A DNA stretch of 44,440 nucleotides from Chloroflexota bacterium (GCA_003696605.1 RFGV01000288.1:1-44440); one strand, 5' to 3'; counted from the first letter of the stretch, positions 1 through 8,007 are shown. Numbers and translations are program-made. The notes: generated by a model not told the origin, from the letters alone.

Positions 1-202
1 ACGCACCAAAAAGATCGGTGCGTGCCGGGAAGAGAGAAACAATTGTGCCACCACCAAGAATCCCAATGAGGGTGACAAGATCGCTAAACTGGACATCACC
101 TTTACGGTACCGGTTAATGTAATACACATACCAGCCAATAATGGCGCCAAATGCACCAGCCCCTAATAGTTGAATAAGGGTGGCACTTGCCTCGTTTTCC
201 AT
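1..202 (-). CDS. Small membrane protein, C-terminus cut by window edge
   Basis: The first 67 residues are visible, starting MENEASATLIQLLGAG, and the frame runs off the left edge without a stop. Residues 8-31 form one hydrophobic segment (LLGAGAFGAIIGWYVYYI), followed by a basic stretch NRYRKGD and a second Gly-rich hydrophobic segment (TLIGILGGGTIVSLF), so it is probably a two-helix inner-membrane protein. The start is well fixed: an AGGAGG ribosome site (211-216 on the minus strand) lies 8 nt before the ATG and overlaps the end of the upstream gene. The pair is therefore one operon. I do not recognise the family. Confidence 0.7.
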   Translation of the reverse strand, partial: MENEASATLIQLLGAGAFGAIIGWYVYYINRYRKGDVQFSDLVTLIGILGGGTIVSLFPARTDLFGA

Positions 203-204
203 AT

Positions 205-477
205 TTACTGCCTCCTGTGTTTGGTGCGTTGCTGGCGAATTTGGCTCTGCCAGCTTAAATGGATAAGAAAAGCAAGCAGGGAAGAAAAGAGGAAAATGGA
301 AAGTGTGTTGATACCGGTAAACAGGAAAATCTGTAAGGAAAGTATCAGGGTGGCCAGAAAAAGGTAAGCGACGTGGCGAAACGGCCGTTCCTGCCACACA
401 CCGCGACTCACCAGTGCAAGCAACCAGCCCCACACCAGTCCAATTCCCACACCACCCCAAACGGTAATCAACGACAC
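205..477 (-). CDS. Small hydrophobic membrane protein (90 aa)
   Basis: This is a 90-residue, strongly hydrophobic protein with about three predicted membrane segments: residues 3-22, 35-55 and 58-75. The tail is basic (QIRQQRTKHRRQ). The start is a GTG at 475-477 preceded by a purine-rich GGGAAGGAAGT site; a TTG six bases further in is an alternative. The stop codon sits just behind the AGGAGG of the next gene, so the two are translationally linked. The family and function are not recognised. One copy of the ACGGCCGT palindrome (381-388) lies inside the frame and is read as the Arg-Pro-Phe of ERPF. Confidence 0.6.
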   Translation of the reverse strand: MSLITVWGGVGIGLVWGWLLALVSRGVWQERPFRHVAYLFLATLILSLQIFLFTGINTLSIFLFSSLLAFLIHLSWQSQIRQQRTKHRRQ

Positions 478-591
478 ACTTCCTTCCCTACCTTATGACA
501 AGTAATTACAGGATAACACAGAGATTCACCTGTGGCAATAGAGTTGACGAACTTTTATTCGTGCGGAAAATAGAGGCAGGAGAACAAAACC

Positions 592-864
592 ATGTACATT
601 GGACGAGTAACAGGCACAGTAGTTGCCACCATCAAGCACGAAGCATTTCACGGACGCAAATTACTTATTGTCGATCGTCTGGATACAAACGGTAATCCAA
701 CCGGCGAATATGACATCTGTGTCGATGTGGTTCAAGCTGGCGTAGGCGATCGTGTTTTAGTTATTGATGAAGGGAACGGTGCCCGCCAGATTTTGCGGCG
801 CAAAGTAGCCCCTGTCCGGGCAGTCATTGTGGGTGTGGTAGATGATGTAGAGTTGGCAGCTTAA
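592..864 (+). CDS. EutN/CcmL-family microcompartment vertex protein
   Basis: At 90 residues it has the length and pattern of bacterial microcompartment vertex (BMC-P, pentamer) proteins. It starts MYIGRVTGTVVATIKHEAF, matching the typical G-x-V-V-x-T-x-K opening, and continues with LLIVDRLD, a D-x-VGAG-V-GD-like DVVQAGVGDRVLV, GNGARQ, and a terminal V-D-A-A-V-I-G-like VRAVIVGVVDDV. Family knowledge: these proteins cap the vertices of carboxysome, Eut or Pdu shells. No BMC hexamer (BMC-H/T) or encapsulated enzyme gene is present in the window, so this is an orphan or works elsewhere. The ribosome site is GGCAGGAGA, 9-10 nt before the ATG. Its stop overlaps the stop of the convergent gene by two or three bases. 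Confidence 0.88.
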   Translation: MYIGRVTGTVVATIKHEAFHGRKLLIVDRLDTNGNPTGEYDICVDVVQAGVGDRVLVIDEGNGARQILRRKVAPVRAVIVGVVDDVELAA

Positions 865-2702
865 TAGCCGCTAATGCCAATCGTTTCCTGAATAATGGCA
901 TTGGCCAAAAGCACGGCCGTTTCTACATCCGGTGCTCGCACAATTACCCCTTCTTGTTCCGCGCCATAAAAACAAATCACCTCATCCGCCACCCAACACA
1001 TACCCCCATCTGGCCGCCGTTCACCCTCTACGCCAAACAGCCCCGCTGGATAGTCTGGATAAACAGCCGCAAACTCCTGAAAGTCACGAGGTGTATCAAA
1101 AACAATACGCAAAACCATCGCCAGTGATTCTGTCTCTGGTTGCCAATAAACCGCATATTTATCCCCACCCCATCCAGTAGCCGCTCTATCTGTATCTCCT
1201 TCCGTCAATTGCTGGCTTAAATACTCACGCAAGAAAAATTCACCCAAAATATCCTCTTCCAACAACTCCCACCCCACACCTAATGTGTCTGTCAGGGGAG
1301 GCAAACTGACAATTTGCGGCTCATCACCAGCAAAGTAGCGATCTGGATGCAAAATTTGTTCTGTGGACTGGGGTAAATTCTCCCACGCTGCATCTACCAA
1401 AGAAAACGTGCTACCGCCTTGTTGGTATAACGCCAGCACAAACTCAAATCCGGCTGTGTATGGAAAAGATAAATTATCTATTAATACTTGTGGTACCTGG
1501 TCTAACACAGCGTCGTCCTGTTCTTCCAGACTGGCAAATACTTCTTCTACCTGAGCATCGGTAAAATAGCCTTGTGTAATGTAGAGGAACTGAACAAGTT
1601 GCGCTTCTCCCTCTGCCAGGGCACGTAAAGCTGCTTTGGCTTCAGAATCCAGTTCATCGCTGGAAATCAGATCCAAATGAAAGTGTTGATCTTGTAAAAC
1701 GTGCATCACCTCGTGGGCATGTGTCCACTGGGCAGAGGCATCAAGCAGGTTTTCATCAGTAACGACAACAAATTCGGCCGTTTCCGGATCGTAAAAGCCC
1801 AAAATAGCCTCACTTTGCAAATCAACAAGGGCAGAATACAAATCAAAATTCCGATCCAACAAATCAAACGCAGCCAATACTAACGTATCCTTGCGTGCTT
1901 CCTCTGGCGAGCTTTCAGCTGCGAAATCCTCTTCAATGCGCGCCCGAAGTTCATCCCGTGTCAAAACGGTCGGCTCAATTGGGGCTAAGAGCTCCAAGCC
2001 GCGCAACTCGCTCACATTTTGTTCCACCTGATGGCGAATCGCTGTATTGCGAGAGGTCACATCCAATACTTGAAAGTTGACACTTACCGGCTCGGCTGCA
2101 ATTCCCCGACTATTAACAGCCATCACACTTAACGTATAGCTTCCCTCTGCCGGTGGGATCCACTCCTGCCGAGCCACAAACACTGTCTGGTCATCAACGG
2201 TATAACTGCCAATGGTCTGATCAGCAATAGTAAGGTTAACGGCCGTTATTCCCTCCAAATCTGTTACCACAACCAATATCTCTACTGGCTCTTCAGGCGA
2301 CAAAAGCGCATCCGCTGGCGGGGAAATAATTGTAACGGATGGCACACCACTAACCGCCAATTGTGCCTGTGCCGTTGCCAAACTGGCCTCCAGAGTGGCG
2401 ATCTGGTTAGCCATAGCATCTACTTCCTGTTGGCTGTCCACAAGCTGACCTTCGAGCAAGACCGACTCAGCTTCAACAGTGGCCAATGTAGCAGCAACGG
2501 CCGTTGCCGTCGCCCGCACCCCATCTGCCACTATCGCACTCTCAGTTGCGGTTGCCTCCACCACAGCCAGATCATCCGATAGCAATTCCACCTGCTCATT
2601 AAGCGACTCCCGCCCCTGCCACAAAAACAAAAATGCAGCCCCCAATACCAATAACAACATGAGTAAAGTTAACGTAATACCGGCAAACGTTGATGATTTC
2701 AT
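861..2702 (-). CDS. Membrane-anchored putative zinc metallopeptidase with coiled coil and Ig-like domain
   Basis: The protein has 613 residues. An N-terminal membrane anchor (residues 9-28) is followed by an Ala/Glu/Thr-rich coiled coil (about 33-115). An Ig/Big-like beta domain (about 120-214) opens PSVTIISPPADALLSPEEPV. A helical C-terminal half contains H330-E-V-M-H334, a HEXXH zinc motif, and a candidate third ligand in the EGEA motif at about 364-367. The spacing of roughly 30 residues fits gluzincin-type peptidases. The order anchor, coiled coil, Ig-like domain, peptidase suggests an outward-facing enzyme. Peptidase activity is an inference from the motif. The ribosome site is poor: the bases before the ATG are pyrimidine-rich. 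Transcription is divergent from the downstream lipoprotein gene and convergent with the vertex-protein gene. Confidence 0.75.
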   Translation of the reverse strand: MKSSTFAGITLTLLMLLLVLGAAFLFLWQGRESLNEQVELLSDDLAVVEATATESAIVADGVRATATAVAATLATVEAESVLLEGQLVDSQQEVDAMANQIATLEASLATAQAQLAVSGVPSVTIISPPADALLSPEEPVEILVVVTDLEGITAVNLTIADQTIGSYTVDDQTVFVARQEWIPPAEGSYTLSVMAVNSRGIAAEPVSVNFQVLDVTSRNTAIRHQVEQNVSELRGLELLAPIEPTVLTRDELRARIEEDFAAESSPEEARKDTLVLAAFDLLDRNFDLYSALVDLQSEAILGFYDPETAEFVVVTDENLLDASAQWTHAHEVMHVLQDQHFHLDLISSDELDSEAKAALRALAEGEAQLVQFLYITQGYFTDAQVEEVFASLEEQDDAVLDQVPQVLIDNLSFPYTAGFEFVLALYQQGGSTFSLVDAAWENLPQSTEQILHPDRYFAGDEPQIVSLPPLTDTLGVGWELLEEDILGEFFLREYLSQQLTEGDTDRAATGWGGDKYAVYWQPETESLAMVLRIVFDTPRDFQEFAAVYPDYPAGLFGVEGERRPDGGMCWVADEVICFYGAEQEGVIVRAPDVETAVLLANAIIQETIGISGY

Positions 2703-2737
2703 AAGGGAAAAAGTTCCTATTTGGACTTTGGGATAAA

Positions 2738-2767
2738 TTGTTGTATCAAATGCTACACGAGTATAGA
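2738..2767 (+). promoter_or_regulatory. Candidate sigma-70-like promoter for the lipoprotein gene
   Basis: TTGTTG (2738-2743) and TATAGA (2762-2767) are separated by 18 bp in the divergent gap between the peptidase-like gene and the lipoprotein gene. The transcript would have a leader of about 90 nt. The match is moderate. Confidence 0.35.
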
Positions 2768-2865
2768 TCGCTGGTCAAGCAACTTAAACGAAACTCAGAG
2801 CACCGACTTCTACTGGCACAACCAGCTGAAAAGACAACGTGCTCAAATTCAAAGGAGAGATAACC

Positions 2866-3594
2866 ATGCGCGTTTCCAGAACTATTTTCATTTTCGGCTG
2901 CATACTGACACTAGCTGCCCTGGCCTGTAATGCAAATACCAGTCAGTTGCAAGAACAAGCAGCAAGTGCCGCCACTCAGGCAGCCGCAGCCGCTACTAAG
3001 GCATCAGAAGTAGCCACCCAGGCAGCTCCAGCCATTGGTACTGCCAGCGCATTGGCAAATGAAGCCGGCCAGGCAGCCGGAACGGCCGTTGCCCAAGCCA
3101 CCCCTCCTTCATCACTCCCAACAGCCCTGCCCACCAACATCGACCTGAACGCCCTGCAACAAACATTTGCTGCCGCCCTCCCCGATCAAAACGGCAATAT
3201 CATCATCACCATCACCGATGCCCAACTCAACGAGGCGATGCGCCTCCGGCAAGCACAAGCCGCCGCCGAAAGCGGAACAACCCCACTTATTCAAAACCCC
3301 GAAGTCACATTCACCGATGGATTAGTCATCTTCACCGGACAGGTAAGCCAGCCAGTCACAGCCCAACTTACCATCACATTCCGGCCATTCGTCACCGATG
3401 GCGTTCTTCAATTCGAGGTTATCAGTGCTTCATTAGGCAGCATCAATGTTCCCCCTGCCCTGCTCGGAACGGCCGAATCCACCATAAACGCCACCCTCAA
3501 TGAAGCCATGAGCTACGCCACCATGGCCATTGCCCTTGAGTCTGTCATTGTCAGTGACAATACAATGACCATTACCGGCAAGGTCAACCAATAA
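2866..3594 (+). CDS. Lipoprotein with Ala-rich linker and DUF2993/DUF2140-like beta domain
   Basis: The chosen ATG at 2866 is preceded by AAAGGAGAG; an in-frame ATG at 2839 has no such site. The 242-residue product starts MRVSRTIFIFGCILTLAALAC, a lipoprotein signal with lipobox LAAL-A-C. Residues of about 25-75 form an Ala/Gln/Thr-rich low-complexity helix. The rest (from about 90) has alternating beta segments such as NIIITITDAQLNEAM, VTFTDGLVIFTGQV and a terminal NTMTITGKV. This pattern resembles DUF2993/DUF2140 lipid-binding-like extracytoplasmic domains (LmeA/YpmS type), a tentative assignment from pattern alone. Function is unknown; it is probably outer-face membrane-attached. Confidence 0.75.
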   Translation: MRVSRTIFIFGCILTLAALACNANTSQLQEQAASAATQAAAAATKASEVATQAAPAIGTASALANEAGQAAGTAVAQATPPSSLPTALPTNIDLNALQQTFAAALPDQNGNIIITITDAQLNEAMRLRQAQAAAESGTTPLIQNPEVTFTDGLVIFTGQVSQPVTAQLTITFRPFVTDGVLQFEVISASLGSINVPPALLGTAESTINATLNEAMSYATMAIALESVIVSDNTMTITGKVNQ

Positions 3595-3647
3595 TTTGAC
3601 ATAAACAAATCATTTTCTACATCAAACCCGTTTCTCCCGTCAGTTCG

Positions 3648-3675
3648 ATAGCTTTTGACAGCAAAAAAAAGCTAT
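3648..3675 (+). promoter_or_regulatory. Perfect 9-bp inverted repeat around TTGACA upstream of mvaA
   Basis: ATAGCTTTT (3648-3656) and AAAAGCTAT (3667-3675) are perfect inverted copies around GACAGCAAAA. The left arm runs into TTGACA (3655-3660). No U-tract follows, so it is not a good terminator. It could be an operator over a -35 element, but I cannot place a convincing -10 at 16-18 bp. A related sequence lies upstream of the DUF35 gene (7392-7413). Confidence 0.4.
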
Positions 3676-3742
3676 AGTTGCCTCCGGTTTGATAACGCAC
3701 GCCTGCGTTCTTCAAGCCCAAACAACCAGATTCCCATTTCCA

Positions 3743-3778
3743 CTCCCGCAGGCCGCGCCTTCATGTTGTCTGCGGGAG
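3743..3778 (+). promoter_or_regulatory. mvaA leader hairpin
   Basis: CTCCCGCAG (3743-3751) pairs perfectly with CTGCGGGAG (3770-3778), with an 18-nt loop. It ends only about 8 nt before the AGAGGAGG ribosome site of mvaA and is not followed by a U-tract. It would form in the leader RNA and could affect translation of HMG-CoA reductase. Regulation is inferred from position only. Confidence 0.45.
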
Positions 3779-3803
3779 CGTTGTAAGAGGAGGCAAAGCA
3801 ATA

Positions 3804-5123
3804 ATGACAGAAAAATCATCCCGTCTTCCCGGCTTCTACAAATTGCCGCTTGTAGAGCGCCTGGCGCAAATTGCCAAATGGGCAGAACTGGACGACGAAG
3901 AAGTTGCCATTTTGCGCGGGCGCGGTTTACAAGCCAGTCAGGCAGACCTGATGATCGAAAATGCTCTGGGCACATATGAACTGCCGTTAGGCATTGCCGC
4001 CAATTTTCTCATCAATGGCCGTGATTATTTGATTCCTATGGCTGTGGAAGAACCCAGTGTGCTGGCTGCTGTCAGTCATGCGGCGAAATTAATCCGTGCT
4101 GGCGGCGGGTTTCATACTGAGTCTACTGAGCCAGTGATGATCGGACAAATTCAGGTTTTGGATGTGCCGGATATGGTAGCGGCACAGCAGGCCTTGACAG
4201 CCAACGAGGAAATGTTAATGGAGGCAGCGAACGCGTGCAGCCAAAATATTGTGCGCCGTGGTGGTGGGGCACGCGGCTTGGAAGTACGGCCGTTTCCCGA
4301 TACCCCTGTCGGCCCCATGCTCGTTATCCATTTACTTTATGATACCAGAGATGCAATGGGAGCGAATGCCATTAATACGGCCGTTGAATCCATTGCACCA
4401 CTGGTAGAAAAACTCACTGGTGGCCGAGTAAACCTGCGCATACTCTCCAACCTCACCGATCGACGCATGTCCACGGCACGGTGTACTGTACCTGCCGAGG
4501 TGCTTGCCTGCCACGGCATTCCCGGCACTCAAGTTGCCCGCCTTATTGAAGAAGCCAATGCGTTTGCCATTGTTGATCCATACCGGGCAGCCACTCACAA
4601 CAAGGGCATCATGAACGGGATTGATGCTGTCTGTATTGCCACAGGAAATGACTGGCGGGCAGTGGAGGCGGGCGCACATGCCTACGCCGCCCGAAACGGC
4701 CGTTACAGCGCCCTCACCGATTGGCATGTAGATGCAAACGGCAATCTCTATGGAGAAATGACCTTGCCCATGGCTGTGGGCATCGTAGGCGGTGCAACCA
4801 AAGTTCATCCCACTGCCAAAGTAGCCATGAAAATTCTAGGTGTAAAAACAGCCGCCGAACTGGCCGAAATCATGACGGCCGTTGGCCTGGCACAAAATCT
4901 GGCGGCTATCAAAGCTTTGGCCACCACAGGCATTCAGCATGGCCATATGCGCCTGCATGCCCGTCAGGTTGCTTTGGCGGCTGGAGCCAGCGAGGAACTT
5001 GTCCAAACAATTGCTGACCGCCTGGTAGAAGAAGGGAATATTCGAATCAATCGTGCCAGAGAACTACTGGCAGAATTACAGTCACAACAAACAGCCGTAC
5101 TCATCAACGGAAACGGCCGTTAA
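3804..5123 (+). CDS. mvaA: Hydroxymethylglutaryl-CoA reductase, class II
   Basis: The 439 residues match class II (bacterial/degradative-type) HMG-CoA reductase in length and motifs. These include [12 protein letters not shown] at about 52-63, the catalytic Glu in [11 protein letters not shown] (82-83), [13 protein letters not shown], the catalytic Lys in [12 protein letters not shown], the Asp in [15 protein letters not shown], and the C-terminal catalytic His in [13 protein letters not shown]. The enzyme interconverts HMG-CoA and mevalonate in the cytoplasm. The ATG at 3804 follows AGAGGAGG. It leads a cluster with HMG-CoA synthase (13-nt gap) and a thiolase homologue, which argues for a biosynthetic mevalonate role. 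No later mevalonate genes (kinases, decarboxylase) are in the window. The leader carries two inverted repeats. The frame contains five copies of the iterated palindrome. Confidence 0.95.
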   Translation: MTEKSSRLPGFYKLPLVERLAQIAKWAELDDEEVAILRGRGLQASQADLMIENALGTYELPLGIAANFLINGRDYLIPMAVEEPSVLAAVSHAAKLIRAGGGFHTESTEPVMIGQIQVLDVPDMVAAQQALTANEEMLMEAANACSQNIVRRGGGARGLEVRPFPDTPVGPMLVIHLLYDTRDAMGANAINTAVESIAPLVEKLTGGRVNLRILSNLTDRRMSTARCTVPAEVLACHGIPGTQVARLIEEANAFAIVDPYRAATHNKGIMNGIDAVCIATGNDWRAVEAGAHAYAARNGRYSALTDWHVDANGNLYGEMTLPMAVGIVGGATKVHPTAKVAMKILGVKTAAELAEIMTAVGLAQNLAAIKALATTGIQHGHMRLHARQVALAAGASEELVQTIADRLVEEGNIRINRARELLAELQSQQTAVLINGNGR

Positions 5124-5136
5124 CACGAGGAGCATC

Positions 5137-6201
5137 ATGAGCAAAGACAAACTAATGAAACCCCAAAAACCAGTAGGCATTGTCGGCTACGGCGCTTATG
5201 TACCCCGTTACCGCCTGCCAGCCAGCGAAGTCGCCCGCATGTGGACCGGTGGCTCCGGCGGCGTCCCCATTCAGGAAAAAGCCGTCAACGGCCTGGATGA
5301 AGACGTCGTCACCATGTCCATCGAAGCAGCCCGCAACGCCCTAAAGCGCGCCCGCATCAATCCACAAGACAGTCGTGCCGTGTGGGTCGGCAGCGAAAGC
5401 CATCCCTACGCCGTCAAACCCAGCAGCACCATCGTAGCCGAAGCCATTGGTGCCGTTCCCCACACACAAGCTGCTGACTGGGAATTCGCCTGCAAAGCCG
5501 GCACCGAAGCCATGCAAGCCGCTATCGCCTTTGTTGGTTCTGGCATGGCCCAATATGCCCTTAGCATTGGTATGGACACCGCCCAGGGGCGCCCTGGCGA
5601 CGCTCTGGAATACACAGCAGCAGCTGGGGGGGCAGCCTTACTCATTGGCCCAGCCGCAGAAGCCGTCGCCCTCATTCACGGCTCATATTCATTCGTTACC
5701 GACACACCCGACTTCTGGCGGCGCGCCCATGCCAATTATCCATCACACGGCGATCGCTTCACCGGTGAACCCGCTTACTTCAAACACATTATGGGAGCAG
5801 CCCAGGCTCTTATGGAGGCTGTCGGCCGTACCCCAGCTGACTACCAGTGGGCAGTATTCCACCAGCCTAACGCCAAATTCCCACAGCGGGTAGCCAAAAT
5901 GCTGGGCTTTGCACCAGAACAGATTGCTCCCGGTTTGCTTAGCCCTCGTATTGGCAACACCTATTCCGGCTCTACCATGATTGGCCTGACGGCAATTCTG
6001 GATGTAGCCGAACCGGGCGATCGTATCCTGATGGTGAGTTATGGTTCAGGTGCAGGGTCTGACGCCTTTGACCTTGAGGTAACTGAACGTTTGCTGGCCG
6101 TGCGCCACCTGGCGCCTTCTACGGAAACATACATTAGTCGGCGTACAGTCATTGACTATGCAACTTATACCCGTTTCCGTGACAAATTGAAGATGTCTTA
6201 A
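5137..6201 (+). CDS. Hydroxymethylglutaryl-CoA synthase, archaeal type
   Basis: The 355-residue protein, starting at the ATG behind GAGGAG at 5127-5132, closely follows the archaeal HMG-CoA synthase pattern: [103 protein letters not shown] and [10 protein letters not shown]. The catalytic residues expected from the family are present: Glu87, Cys119 and His242. It condenses acetyl-CoA with acetoacetyl-CoA. In archaea this enzyme forms a complex with a thiolase and a DUF35 protein, and those two genes follow here. An earlier in-frame ATG at 5053 would overlap mvaA and is less likely. Confidence 0.95.
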   Translation: MSKDKLMKPQKPVGIVGYGAYVPRYRLPASEVARMWTGGSGGVPIQEKAVNGLDEDVVTMSIEAARNALKRARINPQDSRAVWVGSESHPYAVKPSSTIVAEAIGAVPHTQAADWEFACKAGTEAMQAAIAFVGSGMAQYALSIGMDTAQGRPGDALEYTAAAGGAALLIGPAAEAVALIHGSYSFVTDTPDFWRRAHANYPSHGDRFTGEPAYFKHIMGAAQALMEAVGRTPADYQWAVFHQPNAKFPQRVAKMLGFAPEQIAPGLLSPRIGNTYSGSTMIGLTAILDVAEPGDRILMVSYGSGAGSDAFDLEVTERLLAVRHLAPSTETYISRRTVIDYATYTRFRDKLKMS

Positions 6202-6220
6202 TGGTGATGTGAGGTAACAA

Positions 6221-7375
6221 ATGACGAATGTATCCATTATTGGCGTTGGCCAAACAAAGGTTAAAGAACATTGGGACACATCTTTGCGCCATTTGGCGTG
6301 GTATGCCATTGAAGCAGCTTTGGATGATGCCCATACCACTGATATTGATGCGGTTTTTGTGGGGAATATGCTAGGGGGAGAGTTGAGCAAGCAAAATCAT
6401 CTGGGGGCATTAGTGGCTGATTTTGCCGGTTTGCGTGGCGTGGAAGCGATTCGCATTGAGGCCGCAGATGCATCTGGTGGGGCTGCTTTTCGCCAGGCTG
6501 TTCTGGCTGTGGAAAGTGGGTTGGTGCAAACGGCACTTGTTGTCGGTGTGGAAAAAATGACCGAAGAAATGGGAGCGCCAGCCACGGCTGCACTGTCTAC
6601 TGCTCTGGATGCGGATTATGAAACAATTCATGGTTTGACGTTGGCGGGTATGGGTGCGTTGTTAATGCGCCGATATATGCATGAGTATGGCGTGGATGTT
6701 TCTGATTTTGCCGGATTTAGTGTGAATGCTCATGCAAATGGGGCGCTGAATCCGCTGGCTATGTACCGAAATCGGCTAAAGCCAGAACGGTTTGCCGCGG
6801 CCCCTCAAGTGGCGGAGCCTGTATCTTTGTTTGATATGGCCCCGGGAGGTGATGGGGCGGCGGCGGTTATTGTTACACGACATGAGCGGGCGCTGGATAT
6901 GGTGCCGCAACCGGTTCGTGTGGCGGGATCGGCGCTGGCAACAGATACTTTGGCTTTGCATGATCGTAAGGATGTGTTGTGGCTGGCAGCAGCAGAGCGC
7001 AGTGCCAAGCAGGCTATGATACAAGCGGGTATTTCACCAGAAGATGTGGATTTGTTTGAGTTGCATGATTCTTTTACGGTGATGGCAGCATTGTCGTTGG
7101 AGGCTTGTGGTTTTGCAGCACGGGGTGAGGGTTGGCGACTGGCTCGTGATGGGGAAATTGGTCGAAACGGCCGTATTCCTGTGAGTACGTTCGGTGGCCT
7201 GAAAGCCCGCGGGAATCCAGCCGGCGCTACGGGAGTTTATCAGATTGTGGAAGTGGCGTTGCAGTTGCGTGGTCAGGCAGGTGATTGTCAGGTGCCTGAT
7301 GCACGAATTGGCATGGCCCAAAATCTGGGCGGTAGTGGGGCAACGGCCGTTACCCACATTCTGCGCGTCGATTAA
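6221..7375 (+). CDS. Archaeal-type thiolase homologue lacking catalytic Cys
   Basis: The 384 residues align by eye with the SCP2-like/archaeal acetoacetyl-CoA thiolases that partner HMG-CoA synthase: MTNVSIIGVGQTKVKE, VGNMLGGELSKQNH, LVVGVEKMTEEM, ALATDTLALHDR, FELHDSFT, STFGGLKARG and GMAQNLGGSGAT. Two key positions are altered. The nucleophilic Cys expected in an A-C-A-S-G-G motif is Asp83 (AADASGG, codon GAT), and the GHP-type His is Asn332 (GNPAGATG). His282 is present. It may therefore be inactive as a thiolase, have changed chemistry, or be a structural partner for the synthase. GAGGT precedes the ATG by 5-6 nt. It lies 19 nt after the synthase gene. Codon choice leans to G/T endings, unlike the C-ending synthase gene before it. 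Confidence 0.85.
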   Translation: MTNVSIIGVGQTKVKEHWDTSLRHLAWYAIEAALDDAHTTDIDAVFVGNMLGGELSKQNHLGALVADFAGLRGVEAIRIEAADASGGAAFRQAVLAVESGLVQTALVVGVEKMTEEMGAPATAALSTALDADYETIHGLTLAGMGALLMRRYMHEYGVDVSDFAGFSVNAHANGALNPLAMYRNRLKPERFAAAPQVAEPVSLFDMAPGGDGAAAVIVTRHERALDMVPQPVRVAGSALATDTLALHDRKDVLWLAAAERSAKQAMIQAGISPEDVDLFELHDSFTVMAALSLEACGFAARGEGWRLARDGEIGRNGRIPVSTFGGLKARGNPAGATGVYQIVEVALQLRGQAGDCQVPDARIGMAQNLGGSGATAVTHILRVD

Positions 7376-7385
7376 CAAAAAATTC

Positions 7386-7413
7386 CCGGTTTGATAGTTT
7401 TTGACAGCATTTT
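7386..7413 (+). promoter_or_regulatory. Repeat of the mvaA upstream motif, before the DUF35 gene
   Basis: CCGGTTTGATA (7386-7396) and the run GATAGTTTTTGACAGCA (7393-7409) closely resemble CCGGTTTGATA (3684-3694) and GATAGCTTTTGACAGCA (3647-3663) upstream of mvaA. TTGACA is at 7401-7406. The gap of 136 bp before the DUF35 gene suggests that it has its own promoter. The exact -10 is unclear to me. Confidence 0.4.
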
Positions 7414-7511
7414 TGCGTGTCTGACAGAGAATGAAAGTGTTTTTGCGCATAATAGCATTTGGAACAAGTTTGTAAGCAAACAAGTCGGTCTTGACCGGAG
7501 GAACAGGAATT

Positions 7512-7919
7512 ATGGAAGTTTCACGACATTGGCGGCTCCAAACACAACGGTATAGCCTGGTAGGGGAAACATGTGACACTTGTGGCGTAAAACTTTTTCC
7601 GCCTCGTGATGTGTGCCTGGAATGCGAAGCGCCAGCCAAAGAACTGTACACATTTACCGGCGTAGGCGAAATTTTTTCTTACACCACAATCTACGAAGCA
7701 CCAGCAGGCTTTGAGCACACAACACCATACATGATTGCACTTATTAAGCTGGAAGAAGGACCATTGGTAACAGCCCAGTTAACTGATGTCGATCAGGAAG
7801 AAGTGTACGTTGGTATGCCTGTGGAAATGGTAACCAGGAAACTGCGTACCGAAGGTGAGGAAGGTGTAATTATTTACGGCTACAAATTCCGCCCGGCGGT
7901 GGAAACGGCCGTTCAATAA
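7512..7919 (+). CDS. DUF35 (OB-fold, zinc-ribbon) partner of HMG-CoA synthase/thiolase
   Basis: The 135-residue protein starts at an ATG behind CCGGAGGAACAGG. It has a rubredoxin-like zinc ribbon, C21-x2-C24 and C35-x2-C38 (CDTCG, CLECE), then an OB-fold-like beta domain (LYTFTGVGEIFSYTTIY, YMIALIKLEEGPLVTAQLTD, VGMPVEMVTRKL). This is the DUF35 family. In archaea it bridges acetoacetyl-CoA thiolase and HMG-CoA synthase and forms the shared CoA tunnel. The conserved gene neighbourhood here supports the same scaffold role. A candidate separate promoter lies before it and a strong terminator after it. Confidence 0.9.
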   Translation: MEVSRHWRLQTQRYSLVGETCDTCGVKLFPPRDVCLECEAPAKELYTFTGVGEIFSYTTIYEAPAGFEHTTPYMIALIKLEEGPLVTAQLTDVDQEEVYVGMPVEMVTRKLRTEGEEGVIIYGYKFRPAVETAVQ

Positions 7920-7948
7920 CCCCCTTCAGCAAATCGTTCAGTCCCAAA

Positions 7949-7980
7949 AGCCTCAACAAAATGTTGGGGCTTTTTTCTTT
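7949..7980 (+). terminator. Rho-independent terminator of the mevalonate cluster
   Basis: AGCCTCAACA (7949-7958) and TGTTGGGGCT (7962-7971) form a 10-bp stem with one G-U pair and a 3-nt loop, followed by a T-rich run from 7971. It lies 30 nt after the DUF35 stop. Confidence 0.85.
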
Positions 7981-8007
7981 TCCATACCCCGCGCAACTTT
8001 TTCCCAC

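Noticed and set aside
3655-3683. Standard sigma-70 promoter at TTGACA before mvaA
   Set aside because: TATAGT follows after only 12 bp and no acceptable -10 is at 16-18 bp, so I report only the inverted repeat.
4332-4808. A 158-codon minus-strand open frame inside mvaA
   Set aside because: It is a shadow of the conserved reductase reading frame.
7034-7651. A 205-codon minus-strand open frame opposite the thiolase and DUF35 genes
   Set aside because: It is antisense to two well-supported genes and shows no recognisable domain.
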